A DNA stretch of 64,000 nucleotides. Origin: Streptomyces diacarni. GTDB taxonomy: Bacteria; Actinomycetota; Actinomycetes; Streptomycetales; Streptomycetaceae. Numbering within the stretch: the stretch's first letter is position 1; each line of letters starts with the position of its first letter. The translations under genes and the position numbers were made by a program. Shown here piece by piece: positions 1 to 10,660 of this stretch. The stretch is taken from NCBI RefSeq assembly GCF_003323715.1, contig NZ_QOIN01000045.1, forward strand, positions 124,001 to 188,000, in the 5' to 3' direction. Under the pieces are notes generated by a model. The model ran no database searches and was not told the DNA's origin. It worked only from the letters and a program-made list of their open reading frames with translations.

Positions 1-1
1 G

Positions 2-865
2 CAGCTCGCCGAGGAGGGACGGCTGGAGCTGCGCACCCCCGTCCGGGACCACCTGCCCGACCTGCTGCCGGAGCGGTTCGGCGCCGTCACCGTCGCGCAG
101 CTGCTCGACCACACCAGCGGCCTGCCCGACCACGTGGGCCTTCCGGACATGAGCACGCCCGAGGCGGTGGTGCGGCACCGCTTCGACCGGTGGACCCCGC
201 GGCAGATCGTGGAGACGGTCACCGGCGGTGAGCTGAAGTTCGCGCCGGGCACCGCACAGGAGTACCGCGGCATCAACTACGTGCTGGCCGCGCTGGTGAT
301 CGAGCGCGTGACGGGGCACCCCTACGGCATCGAGATCCGCGACCGCGTTCTGCGTCCGCTGCGCCTGGGCCACACCTCCTTCCCCTCGGCGCAGGGGAAC
401 GAGCGGCGGCTGCGCGGTCCGCACGTGCACGGCTGCCTGGAGATGAGCGACGGCTCGCTGGGGGACGTCACCGTATGCGACTCGTCCCGCTCGTGGGCGG
501 ACGGCGAGATCGTCTCCAGCTCCGGCGATCTGCACCGCTTCCTGACGGCGCTCTTCTGCGGGGCGCTGCTGCCCGAGCGGCAGCTGCGGAAGATGTTCAC
601 GCTGCCGCCTCGGCACGTGCGGATGGTCGACGGCAGCCCGGCCCGCTACAGCACCGGGCTGCAGACCGCCACCGTGAACGGCGTCACCCTGTGGGGCAAG
701 ACCGGCGAGCGTTACGGCTACGCCACCGCCGTGTTCGCCACCTGTGACCAGCGGCTGCGGCTGGCGTGGACGTTCAGCCCCGTCGAGCTGGGGGCCGACC
801 CGTCACCGATGAGCCAACGGATCGCCGAGGCGGCGACGGGGGCGCTGGCGGACGCACAGCGGTGA
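2..865 (+). CDS. Serine hydrolase, beta-lactamase/D-Ala-D-Ala carboxypeptidase family (5' truncated)
   Basis: The reading frame is open from base 2, so the gene starts before the window. The visible 287 residues contain LLDHTSGLPDH, a hallmark of class C beta-lactamase-like serine hydrolases, then YRGINY, which fits the Tyr-x-Asn motif, and WGKTGE near the end in the place of the KTG/HTG box. The catalytic SxxK motif should lie upstream of the window and cannot be checked. Proteins of this family cleave D-Ala-D-Ala peptides, beta-lactams or esters, usually outside the membrane. The exact substrate is unknown. The family call is firm and the function is not. Confidence 0.85.
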   Translation, partial: QLAEEGRLELRTPVRDHLPDLLPERFGAVTVAQLLDHTSGLPDHVGLPDMSTPEAVVRHRFDRWTPRQIVETVTGGELKFAPGTAQEYRGINYVLAALVIERVTGHPYGIEIRDRVLRPLRLGHTSFPSAQGNERRLRGPHVHGCLEMSDGSLGDVTVCDSSRSWADGEIVSSSGDLHRFLTALFCGALLPERQLRKMFTLPPRHVRMVDGSPARYSTGLQTATVNGVTLWGKTGERYGYATAVFATCDQRLRLAWTFSPVELGADPSPMSQRIAEAATGALADAQR

Positions 866-893
866 CGGGTCCTGCGGGCGTGGCCTGTGGTGC

Positions 894-1703
894 TCACGGC
901 TTGCGGCCGAGGCCGCCGTAGAGCGGGGAGAACGCGGTGGCGCCCGCGCCCTGCGCCTCGGGCCGCCACAGCGGGCACGAGACGAGGCCGGGCTCGACCA
1001 GCTCCAGGCCGTCCAGGAACCCGGCCACCTGCTCGGGGCTGCGCGGCCGGTAGGGCACGGCGCCGCTGCGGTTGTAGTCGGCCAGGCCCTTCACGTAGCG
1101 GGGGTCGGTGTCGGTGCCGTCGCGGACCGCCAGGTAGCTGCCGGAGGGCAGGGCTTCCACCAGCCGCCGCACGATCGAGATGGCCCCGTCGTAGTCGGCC
1201 ACGTGCGCCAGGATGCCCATGAGCATCACCGCGACGGGCCGGTCGAAGTCGAGGGTGCGGGCGGCCTGCCGCAGGATCGTCTCCGGGTCCTCGACGTCGG
1301 CCTCGATGTAGTCGGTGGCGCCCTCGGGGCTGCTGGTGAGCAGGGCGTTGGCGTGGGCGAGCACCAGGGGGTCGTTGTCGACGTAGACGATCCGGGACTC
1401 CGGGGCGGCCCGCTGGGCGACCTCGTGGGTGTTGTCGACGGTCGGCAGCCCCGTCCCGATGTCGAGGAACTGGCGGATGCCCGCCTCCTCGACCAGGTAG
1501 CGCACGGTGCGTCCGATGAAGTGCCGTCCGACGCGGGCGAGGGTCACGATGTCGGGGAAGACGGCCCGGATGCGTTCGCCCGCCTCGCGGTCGACCTCGT
1601 AGCAGTCCTTGCCGCCGGTCCAGTAGTCCCAGATCCGCGCCGAGTGCGGCACGGAGGAGTCGATCCGGTCCGCCCGGTCCGCCTTGCGAGAGGCATCCGC
1701 CAT
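894..1703 (-). CDS. SAM-dependent methyltransferase, Methyltransf_19 (DUF574) type
   Basis: A 269-residue protein whose N-terminal motif HSARIWDYWTGGKD is the signature of the actinobacterial S-adenosylmethionine methyltransferases formerly called DUF574. FLDIGTGLPT follows as the SAM-binding loop, and IVYVDNDPLVLAHA as the acidic second motif. I chose the ATG at 1703 because GGGAG lies 7 bases before it; an in-frame ATG at 1739 has no such site. Streptomycetes carry many paralogues and their substrates are mostly unknown. It ends 28 bases from the convergent hydrolase. The family is secure and the substrate is not. Confidence 0.88.
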   Translation of the reverse strand: MADASRKADRADRIDSSVPHSARIWDYWTGGKDCYEVDREAGERIRAVFPDIVTLARVGRHFIGRTVRYLVEEAGIRQFLDIGTGLPTVDNTHEVAQRAAPESRIVYVDNDPLVLAHANALLTSSPEGATDYIEADVEDPETILRQAARTLDFDRPVAVMLMGILAHVADYDGAISIVRRLVEALPSGSYLAVRDGTDTDPRYVKGLADYNRSGAVPYRPRSPEQVAGFLDGLELVEPGLVSCPLWRPEAQGAGATAFSPLYGGLGRKP

Positions 1704-1769
1704 GAGTGAACTCCCGTTCGTCTGCGTTGCTGCCCCCAACCTATGCCGTCGACCGCGCGCTGTCGTGTG

Positions 1770-2672
1770 TCAACTGCCCGTTCTGGACGCCGTCGTCAGC
1801 CGCTCGGTCAGGATGTGCTGGAGTTCGCCGGCCGCGCGGGTCGGTGAGACGTCGCCGCGGTGGGCGACGGAGATGGTGCGGTGGAGCCCGGGGGACGCGA
1901 AGCGGGTGACCCGCAGCCCTGAGCGGGCCGCGACCATGCTGGGCACGACCGCCAGCCCGAGACCCGCCCGCACGAAGCCGAGCACGGCGTCCATCTCGCC
2001 GCCCTCCACGCCGAAGACCGGCTCGAACCCGGACTCGCGGCAGGCGGCGACCGTCAGCTCCCGCAGGTCGTAGCCGCGCCGGAACATCGCCAGCGGGCGG
2101 CCCCGCAGGTCCTCCACGCGGATGCGGGAGCGGCGCACCGGCGCGGGCTCGTCCGACGGGGAGACGACGACCAGTTCCTCCCTGAGCAGTTCGAAGGTGC
2201 TCAGCACGGGCCCCTGCCCGGCGAGCGGGGTGATGATCAGCGCCAGGTCCAGTTCGCCCTCCGCCAGTACCCGCACCAGGTCCTGGGAGCCGTCCTCGTG
2301 GACGACCAGGTCGACGCCCGGGTAGCGGTCGCGGAAGGCGCGCAGCACGTCGGGGACGACGCTGGCGCACAGGCTGGGCGGGGCACCCAGGCGCACCCGG
2401 CCGCGGCGCAGCTGCGCGACCTCCTGCACCTCGCGGCGTGCGGTCTCGGTGTCGGCCAGCACCCGGCGGGCCATGGGCAGCAGGGCGGCTCCCGCGTCGG
2501 TGAGGGAGATGTGGCCGCGCGCCCGGTGGAAGAGCTCGGCGCCCAGTTCCCGCTCCAGTGCGCGGATCTGCTGCGAGAGGGAGGGCTGGGCCACGTGCTC
2601 GCGCTGGGCCGCGCGCGTGAAGTGGCGGGTGTCGGCGACGGCCACGAAGTAGCGGAGCTGCTGGAGCTGCAT
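1770..2672 (-). CDS. LysR-family transcriptional regulator
   Basis: 300 residues. The N-terminal helix-turn-helix has LRYFVAVADTRHFTRAAQ and QPSLSQQIRALERELG, typical of LysR proteins, followed by a periplasmic-binding-like effector domain to the C-terminus. It is divergent from sdhCAB with 96 bases between the starts, so it may regulate that operon and itself; this is inferred from position only. The start at 2672 is favoured because a TATCCT -10-like hexamer (minus strand, 2684-2679) lies 6 bases before it and there is no ribosome site, which suggests a leaderless mRNA. An ATG at 2705 is in frame but would place the -10 inside the gene. Confidence 0.9.
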   Translation of the reverse strand: MQLQQLRYFVAVADTRHFTRAAQREHVAQPSLSQQIRALERELGAELFHRARGHISLTDAGAALLPMARRVLADTETARREVQEVAQLRRGRVRLGAPPSLCASVVPDVLRAFRDRYPGVDLVVHEDGSQDLVRVLAEGELDLALIITPLAGQGPVLSTFELLREELVVVSPSDEPAPVRRSRIRVEDLRGRPLAMFRRGYDLRELTVAACRESGFEPVFGVEGGEMDAVLGFVRAGLGLAVVPSMVAARSGLRVTRFASPGLHRTISVAHRGDVSPTRAAGELQHILTERLTTASRTGS

Positions 2673-2730
2673 GGGTCCAGGATACGGAACCGCGATAGCC
2701 AGCACCTATGGTGCACAGCCGTTTCATGTC

Positions 2731-2761
2731 TTGGACTGATGCCCGAGTGCTTCCCTACCTT
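2731..2761 (+). promoter_or_regulatory. Candidate sdhC promoter
   Basis: TTGGAC at 2731-2736 and TACCTT at 2756-2761 are separated by 19 bases and resemble -35 and -10 boxes. The -10 ends 7 bases before the sdhC ATG, so transcription would start at or beside the start codon. There is no purine-rich ribosome site, in agreement with a leaderless message. The long spacer weakens the -35 assignment. Confidence 0.45.
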
Positions 2762-2768
2762 CGTGGCC

Positions 2769-3538
2769 ATGGCGACGGCGACGCGCACCCCTCCCTCCCC
2801 CACCACCCCACAGACCGCCCCGGGGACCACTCCACGGACCACTCCGCCCCGGCGGCCGCGGCGGGGCGGCCTCCTGCGGACCCTGTGGGGCTCCACGATC
2901 GGCAAGAAGGCGGTCATGGCGGTCAGCGGGCTGGTCATGCTGGCCTACCTGGTCGCGCACATGCTCGGGAACCTGAAGGTGTTCTTCGGCCCGGACGACA
3001 TGAACGGCTACGCTCACTGGCTGCGGACCCTCGGTGAGCCGGTGCTGCACCACGGGTGGTTCCTGTGGGTGGTGCGGGTGGTGCTGCTTACGGCCGTCGT
3101 CCTGCACGGCGTCTGCGCCTGGCAGCTCAGCCGGCGCGACCTCGCGGCCCGCCCCGTCGGCTACCGGCACCGGCGGCACCGCGCGAGCTACGCGACCCGC
3201 ACCATGCGCTGGGGCGGGATCATCCTCGCCCTGTTCCTCGTCTGGCACCTGCTGGACCTGACGACGGGCACCGTCAACCCGCGCGGCCAGGCAGGACACC
3301 CCTACGAGAACATCGTCGCCGGGTTCGGCACCTGGTACACGAACGTCATCTACTGCGTCGCCATGCTCGCCGTCGGACTGCACGTCCAGCACGGCTTCTG
3401 GGGCGCGGCGCAGACCCTGGGCGTGACCCGGCCCGGCCTCGCGCGGCTGTGCAAGGGCGGCTCCACGGTGCTCGCCGTGGTGCTCACCGCTGGCTTCCTG
3501 TCCGTACCCCTCGGCGTCATGACCGGATTGGTGGAGTG

Positions 3539-3539
<1 letters not shown>
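2769..3539 (+). CDS. sdhC: Succinate dehydrogenase cytochrome b subunit
   Basis: 256 residues with a Thr/Pro/Arg-rich N-terminus, then five predicted membrane helices (about 47-68, 98-120, 148-166, 190-208, 231-253). Several helices carry histidines suited to haem ligation (for example H64, H113, H160, H205). The motif IGKKAVMAVSGLVMLAYLVA is typical of the b558-type five-helix subunit used with menaquinone. It anchors the SdhA/SdhB catalytic pair in the membrane and passes electrons to quinone. Its TGA overlaps the sdhA ATG by one base (TGATG), so the two are translationally coupled. The ATG at 2769 is chosen over longer in-frame options because a -10-like box precedes it. Confidence 0.92.
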
Positions 3540-5493
<1,954 letters not shown>

Positions 5494-5497
<4 letters not shown>

Positions 5498-6234
5498 ACC
5501 TGACCCTGCGGATCTGGCGGCAGCCCGGCGCCGACGCGCCCGGCGAGATGGTCACCTACGAGGTGGACGGCATCTCCCCCGACATGTCGTTCCTGGAGAT
5601 GCTGGACACGCTCAACGAGAGACTGACCGCACGCGGCGAGGAACCGGTCGCCTTCGACCACGACTGCCGTGAGGGCATCTGCGGCGCCTGCGGCATGGTC
5701 ATCAACGGCCGGGCCCACGGCCCGGAGCGCACCACCGCCTGCCAGCTCCACATGCGCCACTTCGCGGACGGCGACACCGTCGACATCGAGCCCTGGCGCG
5801 CCGCCGCGTTCCCCGTCGTACGGGACCTGGTCGTCGACCGCTCCGCCCTCGACCGGGTCGTCGGCGCGGGCGGCTACATCACCGCACCGACCGGATCCGC
5901 CCCCGAGGCGCACGCGACCGCCGTACCGAAACCCGCAGCCGACGCCGCGTTCGCGCACGCCGAGTGCATCGGCTGCGGCGCGTGCGTGGCCGCCTGCCCC
6001 AACGGCTCGGCCATGCTGTTCACCTCCGCCAAGGTCAACCACCTGGGCGCGCTGCCGCAGGGGGCACCCGAGCGGGAGAGCCGGGTGCTGGGGATGGTCG
6101 AGCAGATGGACGCCGAGGGGTTCGGCGGCTGCACCCTGGCCGGCGAGTGCGCCACCGCCTGCCCCAAGGGCATCCCCATGCCGTCGATCGCCGCCATGAA
6201 CAGGGAGTACCTGCGGGCCGCCGCGCGACGGTGA
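5494..6234 (+). CDS. sdhB: Succinate dehydrogenase iron-sulfur subunit
   Basis: 246 residues, beginning at a GTG that overlaps the sdhA stop (GTGA). All three iron-sulfur sites are visible. The 2Fe-2S ligands are C58, C63, C66 and C83. The 4Fe-4S ligands are in CIGCGACVAACP (C158, C161, C164, C168). The 3Fe-4S ligands are C213, C219 and C223. The protein carries electrons from FAD in SdhA to the haem/quinone site in SdhC. Nothing is missing, so the complex should be functional. Confidence 0.96.
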
Positions 6235-6255
6235 GGCACCTACACTCGGGGCACG

Positions 6256-7023
6256 ATGAGTGATCCTTCGCGCCCCACCCTTCCCGAGCTGGCCCGCCAG
6301 GCCCTCTCCTCGGTGCAGCACGGCTACGACCTGCTGGCGCCGAAGTTCGACCACACGTCCTACCGCACCCCCGAGGCGGCCCTGGACGCCGCGGCCGAAG
6401 CCCTCGCGCCGCAGGGCCCGTTCGGTGACGGCCTCGACCTGTGCTGCGGCACCGGCGCGGGCACCCGGGTGCTCCGCCGGGTGTGCGGCGGGCGCACCGT
6501 GGGCGCGGACTTCAGCGCGGGCATGCTCGCGGAGGCCAGGTTCCGGTGGGCGACCGAGCCTCACCCCGCACCGCACTGGGTGCGCGGTGAAGCCCACGCG
6601 CTGCCGTTCCGCCCGGGAACCTTCGACCTGGTCGTCAGCTTCGGCGCCTTCGGGCACTTCCTGCCGGCGGAGCGGCCGCACCTGTTCGGCCAGGTCCGCG
6701 AAGTGCTCCGCGAGGGCGGCACGTTCGCGTTCCCGCTCGCCGCCCCGCCGCGCCCGGGGACGGCGGCCTACTTCTCGCTTCTCGGCTTCGACGCGGCGAT
6801 GCGCGTCCGCAACGCCGTGTGGCGGCCGCCCTTCGTCATGTACTACCGCACCTGGCCGCTGGCCGCCGTCCGCCGTGACCTGGACGAGGCGGGCTTCGAC
6901 GTCGCCCTGCGGGCGCTGCCCGCGCTGGGCCGGCGCGAGGACGGCTCCCCGCGCTGCCGGCTCCTCGTCGCGACCAGACGGCCTGCCACGGCCGGCACAG
7001 CACCGAAGAAGGGAACCCCGTGA
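6256..7023 (+). CDS. Class I SAM-dependent methyltransferase
   Basis: 255 residues. LDLCCGTGAGTRVL is the glycine-rich SAM-binding motif I and VGADFSAGML is motif II. FDLVVSFGAFGHF and REVLREGGTFAF fit motifs post-II and III of the UbiE/Methyltransf_11-type fold. A TACACT -10-like hexamer (6241-6246) lies 9 bases before the ATG with no ribosome site, so a leaderless mRNA starting inside the sdhB-gene gap is likely. The GTG of the next gene overlaps its stop. The substrate cannot be inferred. Confidence 0.85.
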   Translation: MSDPSRPTLPELARQALSSVQHGYDLLAPKFDHTSYRTPEAALDAAAEALAPQGPFGDGLDLCCGTGAGTRVLRRVCGGRTVGADFSAGMLAEARFRWATEPHPAPHWVRGEAHALPFRPGTFDLVVSFGAFGHFLPAERPHLFGQVREVLREGGTFAFPLAAPPRPGTAAYFSLLGFDAAMRVRNAVWRPPFVMYYRTWPLAAVRRDLDEAGFDVALRALPALGRREDGSPRCRLLVATRRPATAGTAPKKGTP

Positions 7024-7367
7024 CCGAGAAGGAGGCCCGGAGCGAGCTCCGGGCCGAGACAGGGACCGAGACGCTGCCCCCCGAGCCCGACCGGGAGCCC
7101 ACCGAGGCCGCCCAGCCCACCGAGGCCGCCCGTGGCGCCGAGGACGACGCCTGGTGGTCGGGCATGGGACCGGTCGGCGGCGCCGTCTTGATCGTGCTCG
7201 GCTCCGTCGGCGCGCTGTTCCTCTTCCTCGGCCCGTGGCAGCCCGACGACCACCTGGGGATCGCCTTCGGCTTCGCCAAGGTCGTGGCCGTCGGCCTGGT
7301 GGTGGCGGGCACGACCCTGCTGAGCCGGCGACGCGGCACGGACGGTGCGGACGGCGAGGAGGCCTGA
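7020..7367 (+). CDS. Small two-helix membrane protein
   Basis: 115 residues. The first 50 are Glu/Pro/Thr-rich and probably cytoplasmic. Two hydrophobic segments follow (about 55-75 and 85-102), and the end is Arg-rich then acidic. The GTG start overlaps the stop of the upstream methyltransferase (GTGA), so the two are cotranslated. I do not recognise the family and no function is proposed. Confidence 0.7.
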   Translation: MTEKEARSELRAETGTETLPPEPDREPTEAAQPTEAARGAEDDAWWSGMGPVGGAVLIVLGSVGALFLFLGPWQPDDHLGIAFGFAKVVAVGLVVAGTTLLSRRRGTDGADGEEA

Positions 7368-7382
7368 AAAGCCGCGCAGGGG

Positions 7383-7409
7383 CCGGCGGGGCCCCCGGGG
7401 CCCCGCCGG
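7383..7409. terminator. Bidirectional hairpin between convergent genes
   Basis: Perfect 13-base arms (7383-7395 and 7397-7409) sit between the ends of the 7020 and 7432 genes, which converge. The stem is all G-C. There is no T-tract, as is usual for Streptomyces terminators. The nominal loop is one base, so the innermost pairs must open. Confidence 0.6.
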
Positions 7410-7431
7410 AGCCAGAGCCGCAGGAAGAGCG

Positions 7432-7791
7432 CTACCCGCGCCGCGACCTGCGCAACGCCTCGCCGCCGAGACCCAGCAGCGCCCAGAATCCGCCCTTGGG
7501 CATCGCCGCGGCACCCACCGCGCCCACGCCCAGCAGCGTGGCGCCCGCGGCGCGTTGCGCGGCGGTGTCACCGTGCTCCTCGGCCGAGCGCAGCAGCCGG
7601 CCGCCCATCCACAGGGCGGGTGCCGCGGCCAGGAACCAGAAGGCGGCGGCGCGATCGCCGCGCTCGGGCACGGAGCCGACCACCCCTGCACGCGCCATGT
7701 CCGCGAGCACGTCGCGGTAGAGCGCCGCGCCGATCGTCCCGTGTCCGACCGCGGTCGCCTGGACCCACCACCCCACCGAACGTCGCCTCAT
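7432..7791 (-). CDS. Conserved membrane protein, DUF6463-like
   Basis: 119 residues with hydrophobic stretches around 8-30, 48-63 and 82-105. The beginning (QATAVGHGTIGAALYRDVL) and the spacing of helices resemble small DUF6463-type actinobacterial membrane proteins; this family label is from memory and not certain. A TACGAT -10-like box (minus strand, 7803-7798) ends 6 bases before the ATG, again consistent with a leaderless mRNA. It lies 19 bases beyond the hisF stop on the same strand, so read-through from the his cluster is also possible. Confidence 0.65.
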   Translation of the reverse strand: MRRRSVGWWVQATAVGHGTIGAALYRDVLADMARAGVVGSVPERGDRAAAFWFLAAAPALWMGGRLLRSAEEHGDTAAQRAAGATLLGVGAVGAAAMPKGGFWALLGLGGEALRRSRRG

Positions 7792-7810
7792 GGAGCGATC
7801 GTAGGCGCTT

Positions 7811-8569
7811 TCAGCGCACGGGGCAGTCCGCCTCGCGCAGGGTCTGCTTGACCTCGCCGATGCGCAGGTCGCCGAAGTGGAAGACGGAGGCGGCCAGTAC
7901 GGCGTCGGCTCCGGCGCCGATGGCGGGCGGGAAGTGGTCGAGGCGCCCGGCGCCGCCTGAGGCGATGACCGGGACGGTGACGTGTTCGCGGACGGCGGCG
8001 ATCATCTCGGTGTCGTAGCCGTCCTTGGTGCCGTCGGCGTCCATGGAGTTGAGCAGGATCTCCCCGGCGCCCAGTTCGGCGGCGCGGTGGGCCCACTCGA
8101 CGGCGTCGACGCCGGTACCGCGCCGTCCGCCGTGGGTGGTGACCTCGAATCCGGTGCCCCCGGTGCGGCGCCGCGCGTCGACGGAGAGCACCAGCACCTG
8201 GCGGCCGAACCGTTCGGCGATCTCCCGGATGAGCTCGGGGCGGGCGATCGCGGCGGTGTTGACGCCGACCTTGTCGGCGCCGGCGCGCAGCAGCCTGTTC
8301 ACGTCCTCGGGGGTGCGGACGCCGCCGCCGACGGTCAGCGGGATGAAGACCTGCTCGGCGGTGCGCCGTACCACCTCGTAGGTGGTCTCGCGGTCGCCGG
8401 AGGAGGCGGTGATGTCGAGGAACGTCAGCTCGTCGGCGCCCTCGGCGTCGTAGACCTTCGCCATCTCCACGGGGTCGCCCGCGTCGCGCAGGTTCTCGAA
8501 GTTGACGCCCTTGACGACCCGCCCCGCGTCGACGTCCAGACAGGGGATGACTCGGACGGCGAGGCTCAT
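7811..8569 (-). CDS. hisF: Imidazole glycerol phosphate synthase cyclase subunit HisF
   Basis: 252 residues, full length for HisF. The (beta/alpha)8 barrel begins with LAVRVIPCLDVDAGRVVKG, which carries the N-terminal catalytic Asp. FLDITAS and PLTVGGGVR are phosphate-binding motifs. With HisH it makes imidazole glycerol phosphate and AICAR from PRFAR using ammonia from glutamine. Its ATG overlaps the ridA stop (ATGA). It is the last his gene visible; hisI is not in this window. Confidence 0.97.
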   Translation of the reverse strand: MSLAVRVIPCLDVDAGRVVKGVNFENLRDAGDPVEMAKVYDAEGADELTFLDITASSGDRETTYEVVRRTAEQVFIPLTVGGGVRTPEDVNRLLRAGADKVGVNTAAIARPELIREIAERFGRQVLVLSVDARRRTGGTGFEVTTHGGRRGTGVDAVEWAHRAAELGAGEILLNSMDADGTKDGYDTEMIAAVREHVTVPVIASGGAGRLDHFPPAIGAGADAVLAASVFHFGDLRIGEVKQTLREADCPVR

Positions 8570-8988
8570 GCCTGTGGTGCTCCTTCTGCTGCTGGGTCCG
8601 GCTGCGCCCGGTACGCCTCGACCTCCACCTCGACCACGAGGCTGGGGTCGACGAAACCGGAGACGATGACCATCGACGCGGCCGGGCGCACCTCGCCGAA
8701 CAGTTCCTTGTGGGCGCGGCCGACCTCCTCCACGTCCCGTGTGTGGGTGAGGAACATGCGGGTCCGCACCACGTCCTCGGCGCCCAGGCCGAGCCCCTTG
8801 AGGGCTTCCAGGGCGACCGAGAACGCGTTAACCGTCTGCTCGTAGGGCCCGCCCTCGGCGATCACCCCGTCCACCACCGAGCTGCAGCCCGCCACCAGGA
8901 CCAGCCCGTTCGGCAGTTCCACGGCACGGGAGTAGCCGAACCGCTCCTCCCAGGGACCGCCGGACGCCACTCGGTGTGTTCCGGTCAT
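8566..8988 (-). CDS. ridA: RidA family protein (YjgF/YER057c/UK114)
   Basis: 140 residues. VELPNGLVLVAGCSS, GGPYEQTVNAF and EVRPAASMVIVSGFVDPSLV fit the RidA fold. The Arg of RPAASM matches the conserved residue that holds the carboxylate of enamine/imine substrates. RidA proteins hydrolyse reactive 2-aminoacrylate made by PLP enzymes. It is joined to hisA before it and hisF after it by 4-base ATGA overlaps, so it is made as part of the histidine operon. Whether it has a his-specific role or protects PLP enzymes such as HisC is unknown. Confidence 0.88.
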   Translation of the reverse strand: MTGTHRVASGGPWEERFGYSRAVELPNGLVLVAGCSSVVDGVIAEGGPYEQTVNAFSVALEALKGLGLGAEDVVRTRMFLTHTRDVEEVGRAHKELFGEVRPAASMVIVSGFVDPSLVVEVEVEAYRAQPDPAAEGAPQA

Positions 8989-9713
8989 CGGGCAACCGCC
9001 TCCAACGCCTCTTCCAGGGTGAACGCCTTGGCGTAGAGCGCCTTTCCCACGATGGCCCCCTCGACACCTTCCGGCACCAGAGAGGCGATCGCCCGCAGGT
9101 CGTCGAGGCTGGACACGCCGCCGCTGGCGACGACGGGCCGGTCGGTGCGGGCGCACACGTTCCGCAGCAGCTCCAGGTTGGGGCCCTTGAGGGTGCCGTC
9201 CTTGGCGATGTCGGTGACGACGTAGCGGGCGCAGCCCTCGGCGTCCAGGCGGGCCAGCGTCTCGTACAGGTCGCCGCCGTCGCGGGTCCAGCCGCGGCCG
9301 CGCAGGGTGGTGCCGCGCACGTCGAGGCCGACGGCGACCGCCTCGCCGTGCTCGGCGATGACCTTGGCGACCCACTCGGGGGACTCCAGCGCCGCGGTGC
9401 CCAGGTTGACGCGGCGGCAGCCGGTGGCCAGCGCCGCCTCGAGGGAGGCGTCGTCGCGGATGCCGCCGGACAGTTCGACCTTCACGTCCATCGCGCGGGC
9501 GACCTCGGCGATCTGCGCGCGGTTGTCCCCGGTGCCGAACGCGGCGTCCAGGTCGACCAGGTGCAGCCACTCGGCACCGGACCGCTGCCAGGCCAGGGCC
9601 GCCTCCAGCGGATCGCCGTAGGAGGTCTCGGAACCGGACTCGCCGTGGACGAGACGGACGGCCTGGCCGTCCCGGACGTCGACGGCGGGCAGAAGCTCAA
9701 GCCGGTTGCTCAC
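8985..9713 (-). CDS. priA: Bifunctional HisA/TrpF isomerase (PriA)
   Basis: 242 residues starting at GTG 9713. LELLPAVDVRDGQAVRLVHG is the HisA-like barrel start, with the catalytic Asp in AVDVRDG; VVTDIAKDGTLKGPN carries the second catalytic Asp. HisA isomerises ProFAR to PRFAR. In Streptomyces this protein, PriA, is known also to isomerise phosphoribosyl anthranilate for tryptophan synthesis, replacing TrpF. That dual role is applied here from the family, not proved by the sequence. Its stop overlaps the ridA ATG, and 53 bases separate it from hisH. Confidence 0.94.
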   Translation of the reverse strand: MSNRLELLPAVDVRDGQAVRLVHGESGSETSYGDPLEAALAWQRSGAEWLHLVDLDAAFGTGDNRAQIAEVARAMDVKVELSGGIRDDASLEAALATGCRRVNLGTAALESPEWVAKVIAEHGEAVAVGLDVRGTTLRGRGWTRDGGDLYETLARLDAEGCARYVVTDIAKDGTLKGPNLELLRNVCARTDRPVVASGGVSSLDDLRAIASLVPEGVEGAIVGKALYAKAFTLEEALEAVAR

Positions 9714-9766
9714 GGCGCTCTCGCTCTCAAGGCTCTCGGCGCCGACGGAGGTCGGCGTCGGCGGGA

Positions 9767-10417
9767 TCACAGGGCTTCGATCCAGTTGCGCAGCAACTGG
9801 GCTCCGGCGTCGCCGGACTTCTCGGGGTGGAACTGGGTGGCCCACAGCGGCCCGTTCTCCACGGCGGAGACGAACCGGCTGCCGTGCGTCGTCCAGCTGA
9901 CGGCCGGGGGCCTGAGCGCCGGGTTGGCCGTCTCCAGCTCCCAGTCGTGCACCGCGTAGGAGTGCACGAAGTAGTAGCGCTCGTCGGCCGGCAGCCCCGC
10001 GAACAGGCGCGAGCCCGCCGGGGCTTCCACCGTGTTCCAGCCCATGTGCGGCACGGGGTGCTCGGCGTCGGTGGCCAGCGGTCCCACGGTGCCGGGCCAC
10101 TCGTCCATGCCGTCGGCCTCCTCGCCGTGCTCGATGCCGCGCGAGAAGAGGATCTGCATGCCGACGCAGATCCCCATGACGGGACGGCCGCCGGCCAGCC
10201 GCCGCCCGATGACCCAGTGGCCGCGCGCCTCGGTCAGCCCGCGCATGCAGGCGGCGAACGCGCCGACACCGGGCACGAGGAGGCCGTCGGCGTTCATGGC
10301 CTTGTCGTAGTCGCGGGTGATCTCCACGCGGGCGCCCGCCCGCTCCACGGCCCGCTCGGCGGAGCGCACGTTGCCGAAGCCGTAGTCGAAGACGACGACG
10401 TTCTTGCCCGCGTCCAT
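9767..10417 (-). CDS. hisH: Imidazole glycerol phosphate synthase glutamine amidotransferase subunit HisH
   Basis: 216 residues, class I glutamine amidotransferase. MGICVGMQILF has the nucleophile C84, and TQFHPEKSG near the C-terminus provides the His and Glu of the triad. LLVPGVGAFAACM is the oxyanion-side loop. It releases ammonia from glutamine and channels it to HisF. The ATG at 10417 shares one base with the stop of the 54-residue membrane protein (TGATG); upstream in-frame starts would run through that gene. Confidence 0.95.
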   Translation of the reverse strand: MDAGKNVVVFDYGFGNVRSAERAVERAGARVEITRDYDKAMNADGLLVPGVGAFAACMRGLTEARGHWVIGRRLAGGRPVMGICVGMQILFSRGIEHGEEADGMDEWPGTVGPLATDAEHPVPHMGWNTVEAPAGSRLFAGLPADERYYFVHSYAVHDWELETANPALRPPAVSWTTHGSRFVSAVENGPLWATQFHPEKSGDAGAQLLRNWIEAL

Positions 10418-10581
10418 CACGACCACCAGTCCAGTCGCAGGATTCCGGCGAGCAGCGCGAGGGCGGACGCCGCACCGAGCAGCACGACGACCCCCTTGGG
10501 CAGCTGCTGCTTCCAAAACGAGATGGCTCCGCCCGCCAGGAAGAGCCCGACGAAGATCAGCAGAGCCGCGAGCCCCGTCAT
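10417..10581 (-). CDS. 54-residue single- or double-helix membrane protein inside the his operon
   Basis: MTGLAALLIFVGLFLAGGAI is followed by a short basic turn (KQQLPKG) and a second hydrophobic run ending in LRLDWWS, so there are probably two short membrane helices. GGAGAGATGCC places GGAGAG just before the ATG at 10581. It lies between hisB and hisH and is coupled to hisH by a one-base overlap. Streptomyces his clusters often have a small protein here, but its job is unknown to me. A longer in-frame start at 10617 gives only an Arg-rich extension and lacks support. Confidence 0.7.
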   Translation of the reverse strand: MTGLAALLIFVGLFLAGGAISFWKQQLPKGVVVLLGAASALALLAGILRLDWWS

Positions 10582-10660
10582 GGCATCTCTCCGTTCGCTT
10601 CTCCGCCCGCGCGGCATCCCGCGGGCTTCTTACCCATGTGCCGCCCGGCAGCCGCGCGCG

